DNA from: Skermanella mucosa
GTDB lineage: Bacteria > Pseudomonadota > Alphaproteobacteria > Azospirillales > Azospirillaceae
Reading direction: 5' to 3'
Assembly (NCBI RefSeq): GCF_016765655.2
Contig: NZ_CP086106.1
Coordinates: forward strand, 3,468,501-3,532,500
Length of the DNA: 64,000 bases
The notes beneath the pieces are model-generated. The model had not been told where the DNA came from. It did not search any database and saw only the letters and a program-made list of their open reading frames with translations. Both the position numbers and the translations under genes were made by a program. Position 1 is the first letter of the stretch. Each line of letters begins with the position of its first letter. Positions 53,852 through 61,681 of this stretch are shown piece after piece.

Positions 53852-54846
53852 TTTGATCGGCCGGTGTAGTGGTTGAAACGTGCCATGGCGTCGGCGTCGT
53901 CGAGCCGGATCTCGCCTTCCCAGTCCCGCTCCATCAGCAGCTCCTTGCCGATATTGCGGTTGCCGATCCGGGCGTCGGCGATCTTCCAGATGCCCTTGGG
54001 GTCGGGGTTGTCGAGGATCCTGGTCAGTGCCCTGCGCTGGCGCTGCGGGATGTTGAGCGGCTGATACTCGTTGCCGAGGCCGTCGGTGGTGACCTCGTCC
54101 GAGTTGATCCAGAACTTCATGCTGGCCCGCAGCTCGTCCCAGGACTGCTGGCTCGGCACGAAGCCGAACCGGGCCCAGGCGTAGCCGCTGACGTCGATGT
54201 TGGCGTGGACCTTGACCTTGGACACGCCCATCCGCTCGTACTCGTCGAACTGCGCCTTGAGCACCTGCTTGCCGATGCCGCCGCCCTTGCCTTCGCCGTT
54301 GATCACGAAGCCGTCGTGGCTCGCCACCAGGTCGCCGGCCTTGTCGCGGTAGAAGTTGCGGCTGATCTCGCCGGTCATGCCGCCCTTGACGAAGCGATGG
54401 GAGACATTCGCGGTCGGGATCTCGATGGCCTTCTCGCCCTGGAACTCGTACTTGGCGCTGCGAGCCACCTTGGTCATGAACTGCGTGCCTCCCGGGAACG
54501 CCGCCCTGGTCGCCTCCGCGAACTTGGTCGCCGTCCTGTAGTCCGGCAGCTTCAGCTCCGAGACCGGCTTGCCGTCGAGCGGCCGGTCGAAGTTCCGCGC
54601 CTCGCCCCGGATGTCCCGGCGCTTCTGCTTCGCCTCGTCGACCAGCCGCTGGCCGCGCGACTTGGGCGTGAAGCCGTACTTGGCCCCGACCTCCTCCATG
54701 CGCCGCTGGTAGGCGATGTCGTTGGCCGCCGTCGCACCGGCGAAGGTCGCCGTGGCGCCGGCCGTCAGACCGTCAGCACCGGCGGCGGCGAGCCCGGCGG
54801 CGCGAACCGTCGGGTTGGTCGAGCGGGTCAGGGCGCGGGCGACCAT
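53848..54846 (-). CDS. Phage head-associated protein with GNAT-like segment, 5' end frameshifted
   Basis: A 332-residue frame downstream of the portal fragment. It has Ala-rich N-terminal sequence, then FDRPLDGKPVSELKLPDYRT, and a C-terminal segment VSKVKVHANIDVSGYAWARF ending GFVPSQQSWDELRASMKFWI, which recurs in phage minor head proteins and resembles a degenerate acetyltransferase fold. The same frame stays open upstream for about 50 codons (PGPPASGQPAGRPSQLLTGA...), reading better there than the overlapping portal frame. It is likely that one long protein was split by a frameshift near 54,970-55,000. Stop overlaps the next start by 4 bp. Confidence 0.6.
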   Translation of the reverse strand: MVARALTRSTNPTVRAAGLAAAGADGLTAGATATFAGATAANDIAYQRRMEEVGAKYGFTPKSRGQRLVDEAKQKRRDIRGEARNFDRPLDGKPVSELKLPDYRTATKFAEATRAAFPGGTQFMTKVARSAKYEFQGEKAIEIPTANVSHRFVKGGMTGEISRNFYRDKAGDLVASHDGFVINGEGKGGGIGKQVLKAQFDEYERMGVSKVKVHANIDVSGYAWARFGFVPSQQSWDELRASMKFWINSDEVTTDGLGNEYQPLNIPQRQRRALTRILDNPDPKGIWKIADARIGNRNIGKELLMERDWEGEIRLDDADAMARFNHYTGRSK

Positions 54847-56117
54847 CGCGGCAGCACCGGCAACGCCGGCGCCGACCGTGGTGACCGCCGCACCCGTGAG
54901 GAGCTGGGACGGCCGCCCGGCCGGTTGGCCGGACGCGGGCGGGCCGGGCGGAGCGTTGCCGGCCGGGGCCGTTCGCGCTCGTTCACCAGCCCGTCGCCGT
55001 CGGCATCCCGTCCGGCTCTACCGTCTCTTTTGTAGAGCGGCCCGAATGTCGTCGGCGAACCCAAAACCACGAAAGGGCGGTCGAGCTTCTCAACCTCCTT
55101 TGTCGGGTCGTCGAGATTGTCCGACAGGTTGCCGTCAACCGCACCCCCGTCGCCGTCGAGATCGAGCACCACGTTGCGGCGCTCGTCGTCCTTGCTGGTC
55201 GGGTCGGCCGACCGGACGTTCATCGCGGCCATCGACTCGTCCGAGGTGTAAGAGCCGCCGGCGCCGCCCAGGATGCCCTGGAAGTCCGGCAGGCCGTCGG
55301 CGGTGCGCGAGGGCATCCCGAGGGCGCCGCGGATGTTCGGCTGCTCCCGGTCGCCCGGGCCCAGCGCACCCCGGATGTCCGGCTGGGCGTCGCCGCCCTG
55401 CTGCGGAGCGCCGGCGAGCAGCGCCTCCCGGATGCCCTGGAACCATTCCGGCGTCAGCGCCTGGCGGAAGTCTGGAACCCACTGCGGCTTGAGCGCCGCG
55501 CGGAAGTCCGGCATCCACGAGCCGTCGTCGCCCATCGGCATACCCGGCCCGCCCGGCTGACCAGGCATCATGCCCTGCTGGCCCGGCATTCCCGGCTGCT
55601 GGCCCGGCAGGATCGGCTTGCCGTCCGGCCCGGTCTGGATGCCCATCATGGCGTGGCGGAAGTCGTCGTCCGCCAGCTCCTTGATCAGCAGCGCGCCGTT
55701 GCCGGTGAAGATCGCGTGCTCCATGCCGAGCGGGTCGAGGCCCAGCTCGGCGCGCGCCTCGTCGATCGACTTGATGCCCATGCGGACGTAAGTGCTGTTG
55801 ATCGAGGCCATCGAGGCCGGATCGACCTCCTTGTGGTCGCCCCAGCAGAACTCCAGGTCCGGGTAGTTCCAGAACCGCTCGATCAGCAGGTCGACGATGT
55901 CCTTGATCCAGTTCATCAGCGGCGCCAGGCCCTCGGAGAGCGCGGCTTCTTTCGCCGACTCCGCCGTTGCGCGGATCTGCTGCTGGATGAACGGGAGCGG
56001 AGGAACCGAGAACGCATAGCAAACGACGCGGGCGAGCCATTCGTCGAAGGTGTCGGTCAGCATCGGCTCGCGCGTCTGCTTGAAGGTCAGGCCTCCGGGA
56101 AACCCGGTGCGGTTCAC
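54828..56117 (-). pseudogene. Phage portal protein, truncated at the N-terminus
   Basis: The first about 150 residues are the C-terminal part of an HK97-type portal: FDEWLARVVCYAFSVPPLPF, ATAESAKEAALSEGLAPLMN, and LEFCWGDHKEVDPASMASIN through YVRMGIKSIDEARAELGL. The preceding some 300 portal residues are absent, as a TAA codon directly precedes the GTG at 56117. After a Gly/Pro/Gln-rich linker comes a block of short repeats (see findings), then DLDGDGGAVDGNLSDNLDDP and DADGDGLVNERER, a dockerin/EF-hand-like acidic motif. From about 55,000 the frame turns arginine-rich, signalling a frameshift into the downstream frame. Confidence 0.75.
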
Positions 56118-56148
56118 TTACCGTTAAATTCTCCAGCCGGAAATCATA

Positions 56149-57039
56149 TCAGCCATGTTTTCGCTCCGGGGAAACTGAAAGCTGATCAAGGTCGAGGCGA
56201 TCGCTCTCGACGTAATCCCGCGCCGTCATGTCTTGCAGAAGACAGGCAACAGCAGTCTCAATCTGGAATCTGCCGGATTCTTCGAATAGGGCTGTCCACG
56301 CGTCTATCCAATCTGGCCAAGCGGCAGGAACACCCTTCGGATCTCCAGATTTGATAAACCACAGGGAGATCGCGACCTGATCGCTATCCCAGGAGGGTGC
56401 GGCGCGAATCCTGATTTCGCTGAAAGCCTTCAGATGCGCGCCTTCGGCGTGGTGTCTGTTATGTTTCTTTTTGAACCGCTCCTGAAGCTTTGCTGTGGCC
56501 ACATTGAAATCGTTGGGAAAAGCAAAGCGCGCCCGTTTCCGGGCAAGTGCTTTTGCAAAAGCACGGATCTCGGAGTCTGTTGACCAGCCCGGGATACGGC
56601 GCCAGGACGCCACTACCGCCTTCTCGACTGTCATGATCCGGTCCAGGTCGGCGACCAAGCGCTCCTCTGCCAATGCCGGGACGTAGGCGAAAGCCGGCCG
56701 GCGAAGCATTCTTATATCCTCCAGCCAATCCGGCGATACCATGATCAGGGGTGCAACCTCTACATAGGGGCGCTCCGCACTCGGTCTGACGATGTCGCAG
56801 GTTTGGGTGAGCATAACGAAGCCGGGGACGTTATCCATCAACGGGACTGGACCTTCGGGCAGAGCCTCCCCCTGGCGCAGCATTGCCTCAGCTGCCTGAT
56901 GCGCGGCGGGAGATGTTGGCCGGGACAGATCAGCAAAGTGGACAAAAGTCAAATCAGCATCGAGAGTAACATCGCCTTGGCGCCAGACCTGAAGAGTAGC
57001 GTCGGGATCAGGGAGCTGATCGGGAGACGTCATGCCCAT
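56149..57039 (-). CDS. Hypothetical protein, third gene of the TIGR04255/HTH/orphan module
   Basis: A 296-residue cytoplasmic protein. Visible features: TLQVWRQGDVTLDADLTFVH, MDNVPGFVMLTQTCDIVRPS (Cys in TQTCDIV), RPYVEVAPLIMVSPDWLEDI, then SWRRIPGWSTDSEIRAFAKA, FKKKHNRHHAEGAHLKAFSE, and a C-terminal helical part. I do not recognise a family. The ATG at 57039 is 6 bp after the HTH gene's stop (a second ATG at 57033 is possible), so the gene is in one operon with the two preceding genes and ends close to the truncated portal. Confidence 0.75.
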   Translation of the reverse strand: MGMTSPDQLPDPDATLQVWRQGDVTLDADLTFVHFADLSRPTSPAAHQAAEAMLRQGEALPEGPVPLMDNVPGFVMLTQTCDIVRPSAERPYVEVAPLIMVSPDWLEDIRMLRRPAFAYVPALAEERLVADLDRIMTVEKAVVASWRRIPGWSTDSEIRAFAKALARKRARFAFPNDFNVATAKLQERFKKKHNRHHAEGAHLKAFSEIRIRAAPSWDSDQVAISLWFIKSGDPKGVPAAWPDWIDAWTALFEESGRFQIETAVACLLQDMTARDYVESDRLDLDQLSVSPERKHG

Positions 57040-57045
57040 CGGTTT

Positions 57046-57717
57046 TCAGCCGGCAGCCTTGGGTACCCGGACGGTACGCGCGACCCGTGCCCTTGACGGA
57101 ACGTCCGGCCGATCCTGAAGCGCACCCAAAAGGGCCACGGGAGATTCGGACTGGCGGGCGAGCTGGACGCTCTTGGAAAGCTTCGTCAATTTTGACCGTG
57201 ACTTTGCTGATGGGGGCGCTGTTCCGGTGCGCGCTGTCGCCTCGCTGAATGCTGCTGCTTTCAGCAGGTCGTAAATGGAGCGCCCATCGGCAGACGGGCT
57301 GAGCAGCAGATCACGGTTGCGCTTTGCCTCACCAACATCCAGCCGCCGGACGATGGACAGAATGCGTCTGATGCGCCGATCATGTTCGGCATTGACGGCC
57401 TTGCCGCTTGCCCAGTGATGCACGCTGCGTCGGCTGACATCGAACAGGTCAGCGATCTCGTCCCACGTCAGCCCAGAGCGCCGTCGGATTTCGAAGACTG
57501 CTTCGGCGGATGTTTCAGCCTGGACAGGCGTCTTGTGGACGACGTCGAGTTGTCCCGAGGGCCCCGCAGCAGTGCGTTCGACGGTGACAAATGTTGGATA
57601 GCTGCTCATAGTGGCTTGGTATAAGAATCCAGCGCCAACCAATGCTATGCCCAACGCATTGCTCCTCACCATCGAGCCGATGGCAGACGTCTGTTCTCCA
57701 GCCTTGGCGATGATCAT
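57046..57717 (-). CDS. HTH protein with possible N-terminal membrane segment
   Basis: A 223-residue protein in the middle of the module. The N-terminus (MVRSNALGIALVGAGFLYQA) may hold one membrane segment. The central XRE-like HTH reads SAEAVFEIRRRSGLTWDEIA, then DLFDVSRRSVHHWASGKAVN, with DRRIRRILSIVRRLDVGEAK after it. The C-terminus is basic (KSRSKLTKLSKSVQLARQSE). The ATG at 57717 is 2 bp after the TIGR04255-like stop and has GGAGGG upstream; a TTG at 57741 would overlap that gene. It probably regulates the operon or links DNA binding to a membrane event. Confidence 0.78.
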   Translation of the reverse strand: MIIAKAGEQTSAIGSMVRSNALGIALVGAGFLYQATMSSYPTFVTVERTAAGPSGQLDVVHKTPVQAETSAEAVFEIRRRSGLTWDEIADLFDVSRRSVHHWASGKAVNAEHDRRIRRILSIVRRLDVGEAKRNRDLLLSPSADGRSIYDLLKAAAFSEATARTGTAPPSAKSRSKLTKLSKSVQLARQSESPVALLGALQDRPDVPSRARVARTVRVPKAAG

Positions 57718-57719
57718 GG

Positions 57720-58514
57720 TTATGGATTCCCTCCGTAGCAACGCAGGAATTCGTCAGTTACCATCCAACGGAAGACAGTGTAGATGCGCTCTGCGAAACC
57801 CGTTGCCGTCGTAAGGAGACCATCGACGGTGAAGTCCTGGGATTGTTGCGTCGCCATGTCAAGGTCGAGGATCCAGCTCGCTTCATCGATGGGTTCAATA
57901 GCCTCCGGGTCGAAAGTCGCCCCTGCAGGAAAGTGCCCCCAACGGGCCTGGATGTCTCCCTCCTCCGCTTCGAGATGAGTTTGCGTCATGATGTAGCGTG
58001 CCGTTCGACTGATATCAGCCAAAGCCACCCCAAGAACCTCGCTTTTCACAAGCTCGGCGATGCGGTTCACGTCAGGAGCGACAATCCGGTCAATGTAACG
58101 GATTCCGAGCCGCTGCGCTTCCACAGGGTTGAATGCTGACTCAACTTCGCCAACCACGATATGGAAGCGGTCAAGAAAATCCTCGCGGCTATGATAAGCC
58201 TTTGTTTCCAGCGCGATGAAGTCGATGCCCAATGACACGCGCCAGTCGTCATCCCGGCTGCGGAAACGCCAGATCACCCCCTCCTTGATCTCAGGTTCTC
58301 CAGCCGTAGGCAGCACCACGTGATGAACACGATCCTCCTGCAGGAGCGGGTAGTTAGGGCGTATCGCCTCCTGGAAGATGGCGACATTGTCAGGGTTCCG
58401 GATTGCCAAGATCGCAGGAAAACGAATCTGAGCGAGTACCCGGACGAGTGGCGCACGCGGCAGCGGCACTTCAGTGGGCGGTGGCCCGCTGAGCGGCGGC
58501 GGTGGCTTGGTCAT
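57720..58514 (-). CDS. TIGR04255-like family protein
   Basis: About 264 residues. The N-terminal hallmark is PPPTEVPLPRAPLVRVLAQI followed by RFPAILAIRNPDNVAIFQEA and IRPNYPLLQEDR; later segments are GVIWRFRSRDDDWRVSLGID with FIALETKAYHSREDFLDRFH, then EAQRLGIRYIDRIVAPDVNR and a C-terminal FTVDGLLTTATGFAERIYTV. This matches my memory of TIGR04255, a sporadically distributed family seen in mobile regions with no established function. The ATG at 58514 has GGGGA upstream; alternatives are 58538 and a TTG at 58544. First gene of the three-gene operon. Confidence 0.8.
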   Translation of the reverse strand: MTKPPPPLSGPPPTEVPLPRAPLVRVLAQIRFPAILAIRNPDNVAIFQEAIRPNYPLLQEDRVHHVVLPTAGEPEIKEGVIWRFRSRDDDWRVSLGIDFIALETKAYHSREDFLDRFHIVVGEVESAFNPVEAQRLGIRYIDRIVAPDVNRIAELVKSEVLGVALADISRTARYIMTQTHLEAEEGDIQARWGHFPAGATFDPEAIEPIDEASWILDLDMATQQSQDFTVDGLLTTATGFAERIYTVFRWMVTDEFLRCYGGNP

Positions 58515-58852
58515 CGGCGGGATCCCCTGCATATCCATATTCAACCCTATATGTGAAGTATAGTGTGAAGCGACAGATGTTAAAAGTTCTCAAAGGCCGC
58601 ACCCCATGTGGCCTGAGCACCCCCATGGAGGGGCGACGCCTTGTGAGTATTTTCGGTGGCTTAGAAGAACTGGTGTTGACGAAACGGAAGTGATCAGATG
58701 GCATCGTCAAGTTGACGGCGGGTTAGGTTGCCAGAGCGTAAGCATCCGGCGAGTGAGGTGGCTCCGTTCATCTGAACAGCTTTTTCAGTGGATAAGTGAA
58801 GCGCCTGCGGGGTTCAGGCTGCCGCAATCTGCGGAAGCGGGGTGAAGTAGGC

Positions 58853-59641
58853 CTAATCGGGTGTTTGCCGGTCAAGGCTGGAATGAGGTCTGCGGGAGTT
58901 GTAAAAGCCGAAGTAACTGGCGAGAGATTTCCGCGCCTCGGCTACCGTATCGTAGGCCTTGAGGTATATTTCCTCGTACTTGACGGAGCGCCAGAGCCGC
59001 TCCACGAACACGTTGTCGCGCCATGCCCCCCTGCCGTCCATGCTGATGGCGATGGCGTTGTCGGTCAGCAGACCGGTGAACGCGGCGCTGGTAAACTGGC
59101 TGCCCTGATCGGTGTTGAAGATCTCCGGCTTGCCGTGGCGGGCCAAGGCTTCCTCGACCGCCTCGACGCAGAACCCGGCCTCCATCGTGATCGATAAACG
59201 CCAGGACAGGACGCGCCTGCTGAACCAGTCGATCACGGCGGCGAGATAGACGAAGCCACGCGCCATGGGAACGTAGGTCAGGTCCATGGCCCAGACCTGG
59301 TTGGGACGGGTGATCGGCAGATTGCGCAGGAGATGCGGATAGATCTTGTGTCCCGGCGCCGGCTTCGAGGTGTTGGGCTTGCGATAGAGGGCCTGGATGC
59401 CCATCCGCTTCATCAGCGTCGCGACATGCCGGCGGCCGGTCCGAAAGCCCTCGGCGATCAGCAGGTCGCGCAGCATGCGGCTGCCTGCGAACGGGAAATC
59501 GAGATGCAGTTCGTCCATCCGGCGCATCAGGGCGAGATCGGCGGCCGAGGCTGGCCTCGGTAGGTAGTAAACGCTGCCCCGGCTGACGTTGAGCACCTTG
59601 GCCTGCCGTGTGACTGGCAGATCATGGGAGCGGTCGATCAT
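58853..59641 (-). CDS. IS3-family transposase OrfB (DDE catalytic part)
   Basis: About 262 residues. The N-terminal helical part is MIDRSHDLPVTRQAKVLNVS, with FPFAGSRMLRDLLIAEGFRT; the rve/DDE core has the first Asp in NQVWAMDLTYVPMARGFVYL, the second in PEIFNTDQGSQFTSAAFTGL and the Glu in NVFVERLWRSVKYEEIYLKA. The C-terminus NSRRPHSSLDRQTP is complete. The ATG at 59641 overlaps the orfA stop (ATGA). In IS3 elements OrfB is usually made by -1 frameshifting as an OrfAB fusion. All catalytic residues are present, so the element may be active. Confidence 0.92.
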   Translation of the reverse strand: MIDRSHDLPVTRQAKVLNVSRGSVYYLPRPASAADLALMRRMDELHLDFPFAGSRMLRDLLIAEGFRTGRRHVATLMKRMGIQALYRKPNTSKPAPGHKIYPHLLRNLPITRPNQVWAMDLTYVPMARGFVYLAAVIDWFSRRVLSWRLSITMEAGFCVEAVEEALARHGKPEIFNTDQGSQFTSAAFTGLLTDNAIAISMDGRGAWRDNVFVERLWRSVKYEEIYLKAYDTVAEARKSLASYFGFYNSRRPHSSLDRQTPD

Positions 59642-59949
59642 CGCTTTGCGCTCGGCAAACCCGCTTTGCCGAGCGCGCCGGCCAAAAGATCGTTCTCCAG
59701 CGTCAGCTCTCCGATCTTGGCATGCAGCACCGTCAGGTCCACTGCCGGACCCCGACTGTCGCTGCGACTCTCCGAGCCGAACAGCCCGGCTGCCCCGTCG
59801 AGAAGCTGCGCCTTCCACTGGGTGATCTGGTTGGGATGAATGTCGAACTGCTGAGCCAACTCGGCCAGCGTCTTCTCGCCCTTGACGGCGGCCAAAGCCA
59901 CCTTTGCCTTGAAAGCCGGTGTGTGGTTCCGACGTGGTCGTCTCGTCAT
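59638..59949 (-). CDS. IS3-family transposase OrfA (HTH)
   Basis: A 103-residue protein, MTRRPRRNHTPAFKAKVALA followed by AVKGEKTLAELAQQFDIHPN and QITQWKAQLLDGAAGLFGSE, with a leucine-rich C-terminus (LTLENDLLAGALGKAGL). This is the standard HTH plus zipper of IS3 OrfA. The ATG at 59949 is preferred; the frame extends to 60000 through the terminal repeat. Its stop overlaps orfB's ATG. Confidence 0.9.
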   Translation of the reverse strand: MTRRPRRNHTPAFKAKVALAAVKGEKTLAELAQQFDIHPNQITQWKAQLLDGAAGLFGSESRSDSRGPAVDLTVLHAKIGELTLENDLLAGALGKAGLPSAKR

Positions 59950-59952
59950 GGT

Positions 59953-60124
59953 CTCTCCTGTGCGGCACGCATACTGGCCGCTTTCAGACAGAAACTCCAC
60001 TTATCCCGATGTTCAGATTTCCTGAGCCAGCTCTATGCTCTCTCCTGTGCGGCACACATACTGGCCGCTTTCAGGCAGAAACTCCACTTATCCCGCTGTC
60101 CAGATTTCCTGAGCCAGCTCTATA
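59953..60124. repeat. 87-bp imperfect tandem duplication covering the IS3 right end
   Basis: Copy 1 (59953-60039) and copy 2 (60040 to about 60124) both begin CTCTCCTGTGCGGCA and both contain ATACTGGCCGCTTTCAG, AAACTCCACTTATCCC and CAGATTTCCTGAGCCAGCTC. They differ at only a few positions (for example CGCAT/CACAT and CCGATGTTCAG/CCGCTGTCCAG). Both copies carry the terminal inverted-repeat sequence of the IS3 element. Confidence 0.85.
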
Positions 60125-60208
60125 TGTTAACGTTGATCGGGATCAACTGGTTGTATAAGAAGTGTTCAGCGATCGAAAATTTTGCTGTAGATTTTGGAAT
60201 CCGCCATC

Positions 60209-60406
60209 ATGATCTTACTCAACCACTGGCTTACTGAGGCTCGGGATCTGTTCGTTGCCAAAATCCATTTCAATCTGGACGCAGAGGTGAACTGGGCGGT
60301 TCAAGGTTCCACGCTGGCGGTCCAGCAGTTGCATTTTTGCCCATATCGCTATCTCTATGCAGCCGAGGAGCCGGAACTGATAGCTCCAGAGCCGGCTCGT
60401 AAATAG
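60209..60406 (+). CDS. Short frame before the heptose enzyme, likely gene remnant
   Basis: A 65-residue frame MILLNHWLTEARDLFVAKIH, then FNLDAEVNWAVQGSTLAVQQ and LHFCPYRYLYAAEEPELIAP. It stops 4 bp before the ATG of the following gene, as in an operon. Because it starts soon after the IS3 end it is probably the 3' remainder of a longer gene cut by the insertion. No family is recognised. Confidence 0.4.
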   Translation: MILLNHWLTEARDLFVAKIHFNLDAEVNWAVQGSTLAVQQLHFCPYRYLYAAEEPELIAPEPARK

Positions 60407-60410
60407 CAAT

Positions 60411-61625
60411 ATGCTACGCCAAGCCATCCTGCTGGTCGGGGGCCGCAGTACGCGCCCCGGTTCGCTGACAGAAACGATTCCGAAGCCCCTCAATTCTGTC
60501 GCCGGCCGTCCATTTCTTGATTGGCAAATTGAGGAGATAGCCCGCTTCGGCTTTGCACGCATCCTTCTGCTGGCTGGTTACAAGGGCGAGCAGATCGTAG
60601 CGCGTTATCATGATAGAATCGTGCGCGGCGCACATGTAGAGGTTGTGGTTGAGCCTGAGCCTCTCGGGACCGCCGGCGCGTTACGGGTGTTTCAGGATCA
60701 ACTTGATGAACGTTTCCTGCTGCTGAATGGCGATACTCTTTTCAGCCTGAACCTGCTGGACCTGCCATTGCACGCGGAGGAAGCTATGGTAACGCTTGCC
60801 CTGCGCCACACTGCGCCTAGCGGACGCTACGGCACCATCGAATTATCGACGAACGGCAGGGTGCAAGGCTTGATGCCTTACTCACCAGATCGCATTGGAC
60901 CGGTCAGTGGAGGCATTTACACCATCGACCGCCGAATTACGGAGTGGATCGGCAGCGGCCCGGTCTCGCTGGCGACAGACATTTTCCCTCGCCTCGCAAG
61001 CGAAGGCATGCTGCGCGGACACATCTATGACGGCGCATTCATCGACATCGGCGTCCCGGAAGATCTGACACGCGCACAGCACGAGATTCCTACCATGGCT
61101 TGCCGCCCGGCCGCCTTTTTGGATCGTGACGGCGTTCTGATCGAAGATACGGGTTATCCGCACGATCCAGCTGCGGCACGCTGGATACCAGGGGCTATGG
61201 CTGCGGTAAAGCGGTTAAACGATGCCGGATTTTACGTTTTCATCGTCAGCAACCAAGCCGGGGTGGCGCGTGGTTACTATCCTGAATCGCAAGTCGGCGT
61301 GATGCACGCCTGGATGGCGGCGCGTTTGGCTGAAGCCGGGGCTCATGTAGACGCTTACGAGTACTGCCCACACCATCCGGAGGGGACCTCAGTCGGTTTC
61401 AACCGTGCCTGCTATCGGCGCAAACCGGAACCTGGAATGATCAAGGATCTAATGGCAACGTGGATAGTCAACCGCAACAGCTCATTTCTGATTGGCGATA
61501 AGGAGAGCGATCTGGCGGCAGCTGCCGCCGCCGGGCTGCCCGGCTACCGTTTTTGCGGCGGTGACCTAGCTATCTTCGTGGATCATATACTGGCCCGCGC
61601 TATGCCCAATAGGACACCGCCATGA
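60411..61625 (+). CDS. Heptose-1-phosphate nucleotidyltransferase fused to HAD (GmhB-like) phosphatase
   Basis: A 404-residue bifunctional protein. Residues 1-230 are a nucleotidyltransferase: ILLVGGRSTRPGSLTETIPK, LNSVAGRPFLDWQIEEIARF, LLLNGDTLFSLN, SGGIYTIDRR and FIDIGVPEDL. Note GGRSTRPG in place of the usual GGxGTRLG. Residues 235-404 are a HAD phosphatase of the GmhB type: AAFLDRDGVLIEDTGYPHDP (nucleophile and acid Asp), VSNQAGVARGYY, the zinc loop YCPHHPEG...C, KPEPGM, and IGDKESDLAAAAAAGL. It would make nucleotide-activated heptose for LPS, capsule or S-layer glycan. Related genes (gmhA, kinase) are not in the window; both flanks carry IS DNA. Confidence 0.85.
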   Translation: MLRQAILLVGGRSTRPGSLTETIPKPLNSVAGRPFLDWQIEEIARFGFARILLLAGYKGEQIVARYHDRIVRGAHVEVVVEPEPLGTAGALRVFQDQLDERFLLLNGDTLFSLNLLDLPLHAEEAMVTLALRHTAPSGRYGTIELSTNGRVQGLMPYSPDRIGPVSGGIYTIDRRITEWIGSGPVSLATDIFPRLASEGMLRGHIYDGAFIDIGVPEDLTRAQHEIPTMACRPAAFLDRDGVLIEDTGYPHDPAAARWIPGAMAAVKRLNDAGFYVFIVSNQAGVARGYYPESQVGVMHAWMAARLAEAGAHVDAYEYCPHHPEGTSVGFNRACYRRKPEPGMIKDLMATWIVNRNSSFLIGDKESDLAAAAAAGLPGYRFCGGDLAIFVDHILARAMPNRTPP

Positions 61626-61681
61626 ATGCCAACATCTGCGGGCGGTGGCCGCGCTCACCTGTGACCTTAGGGATGCATCCG

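Larger units (their letters stand above)
58790..60006 (-). mobile_element. IS3-family insertion sequence
   Basis: About 1.2 kb with two overlapping genes (orfA 59638-59949, orfB 58853-59641). The ends share an imperfect inverted repeat: GGATAAGTGAAG at 58790 and the complement of CTCCACTTATCC at 59995-60006 (GGATAAGTGGAG). The right end lies in an 87-bp tandem duplication, so the boundary is ambiguous (60006 or 60093). Confidence 0.82.
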
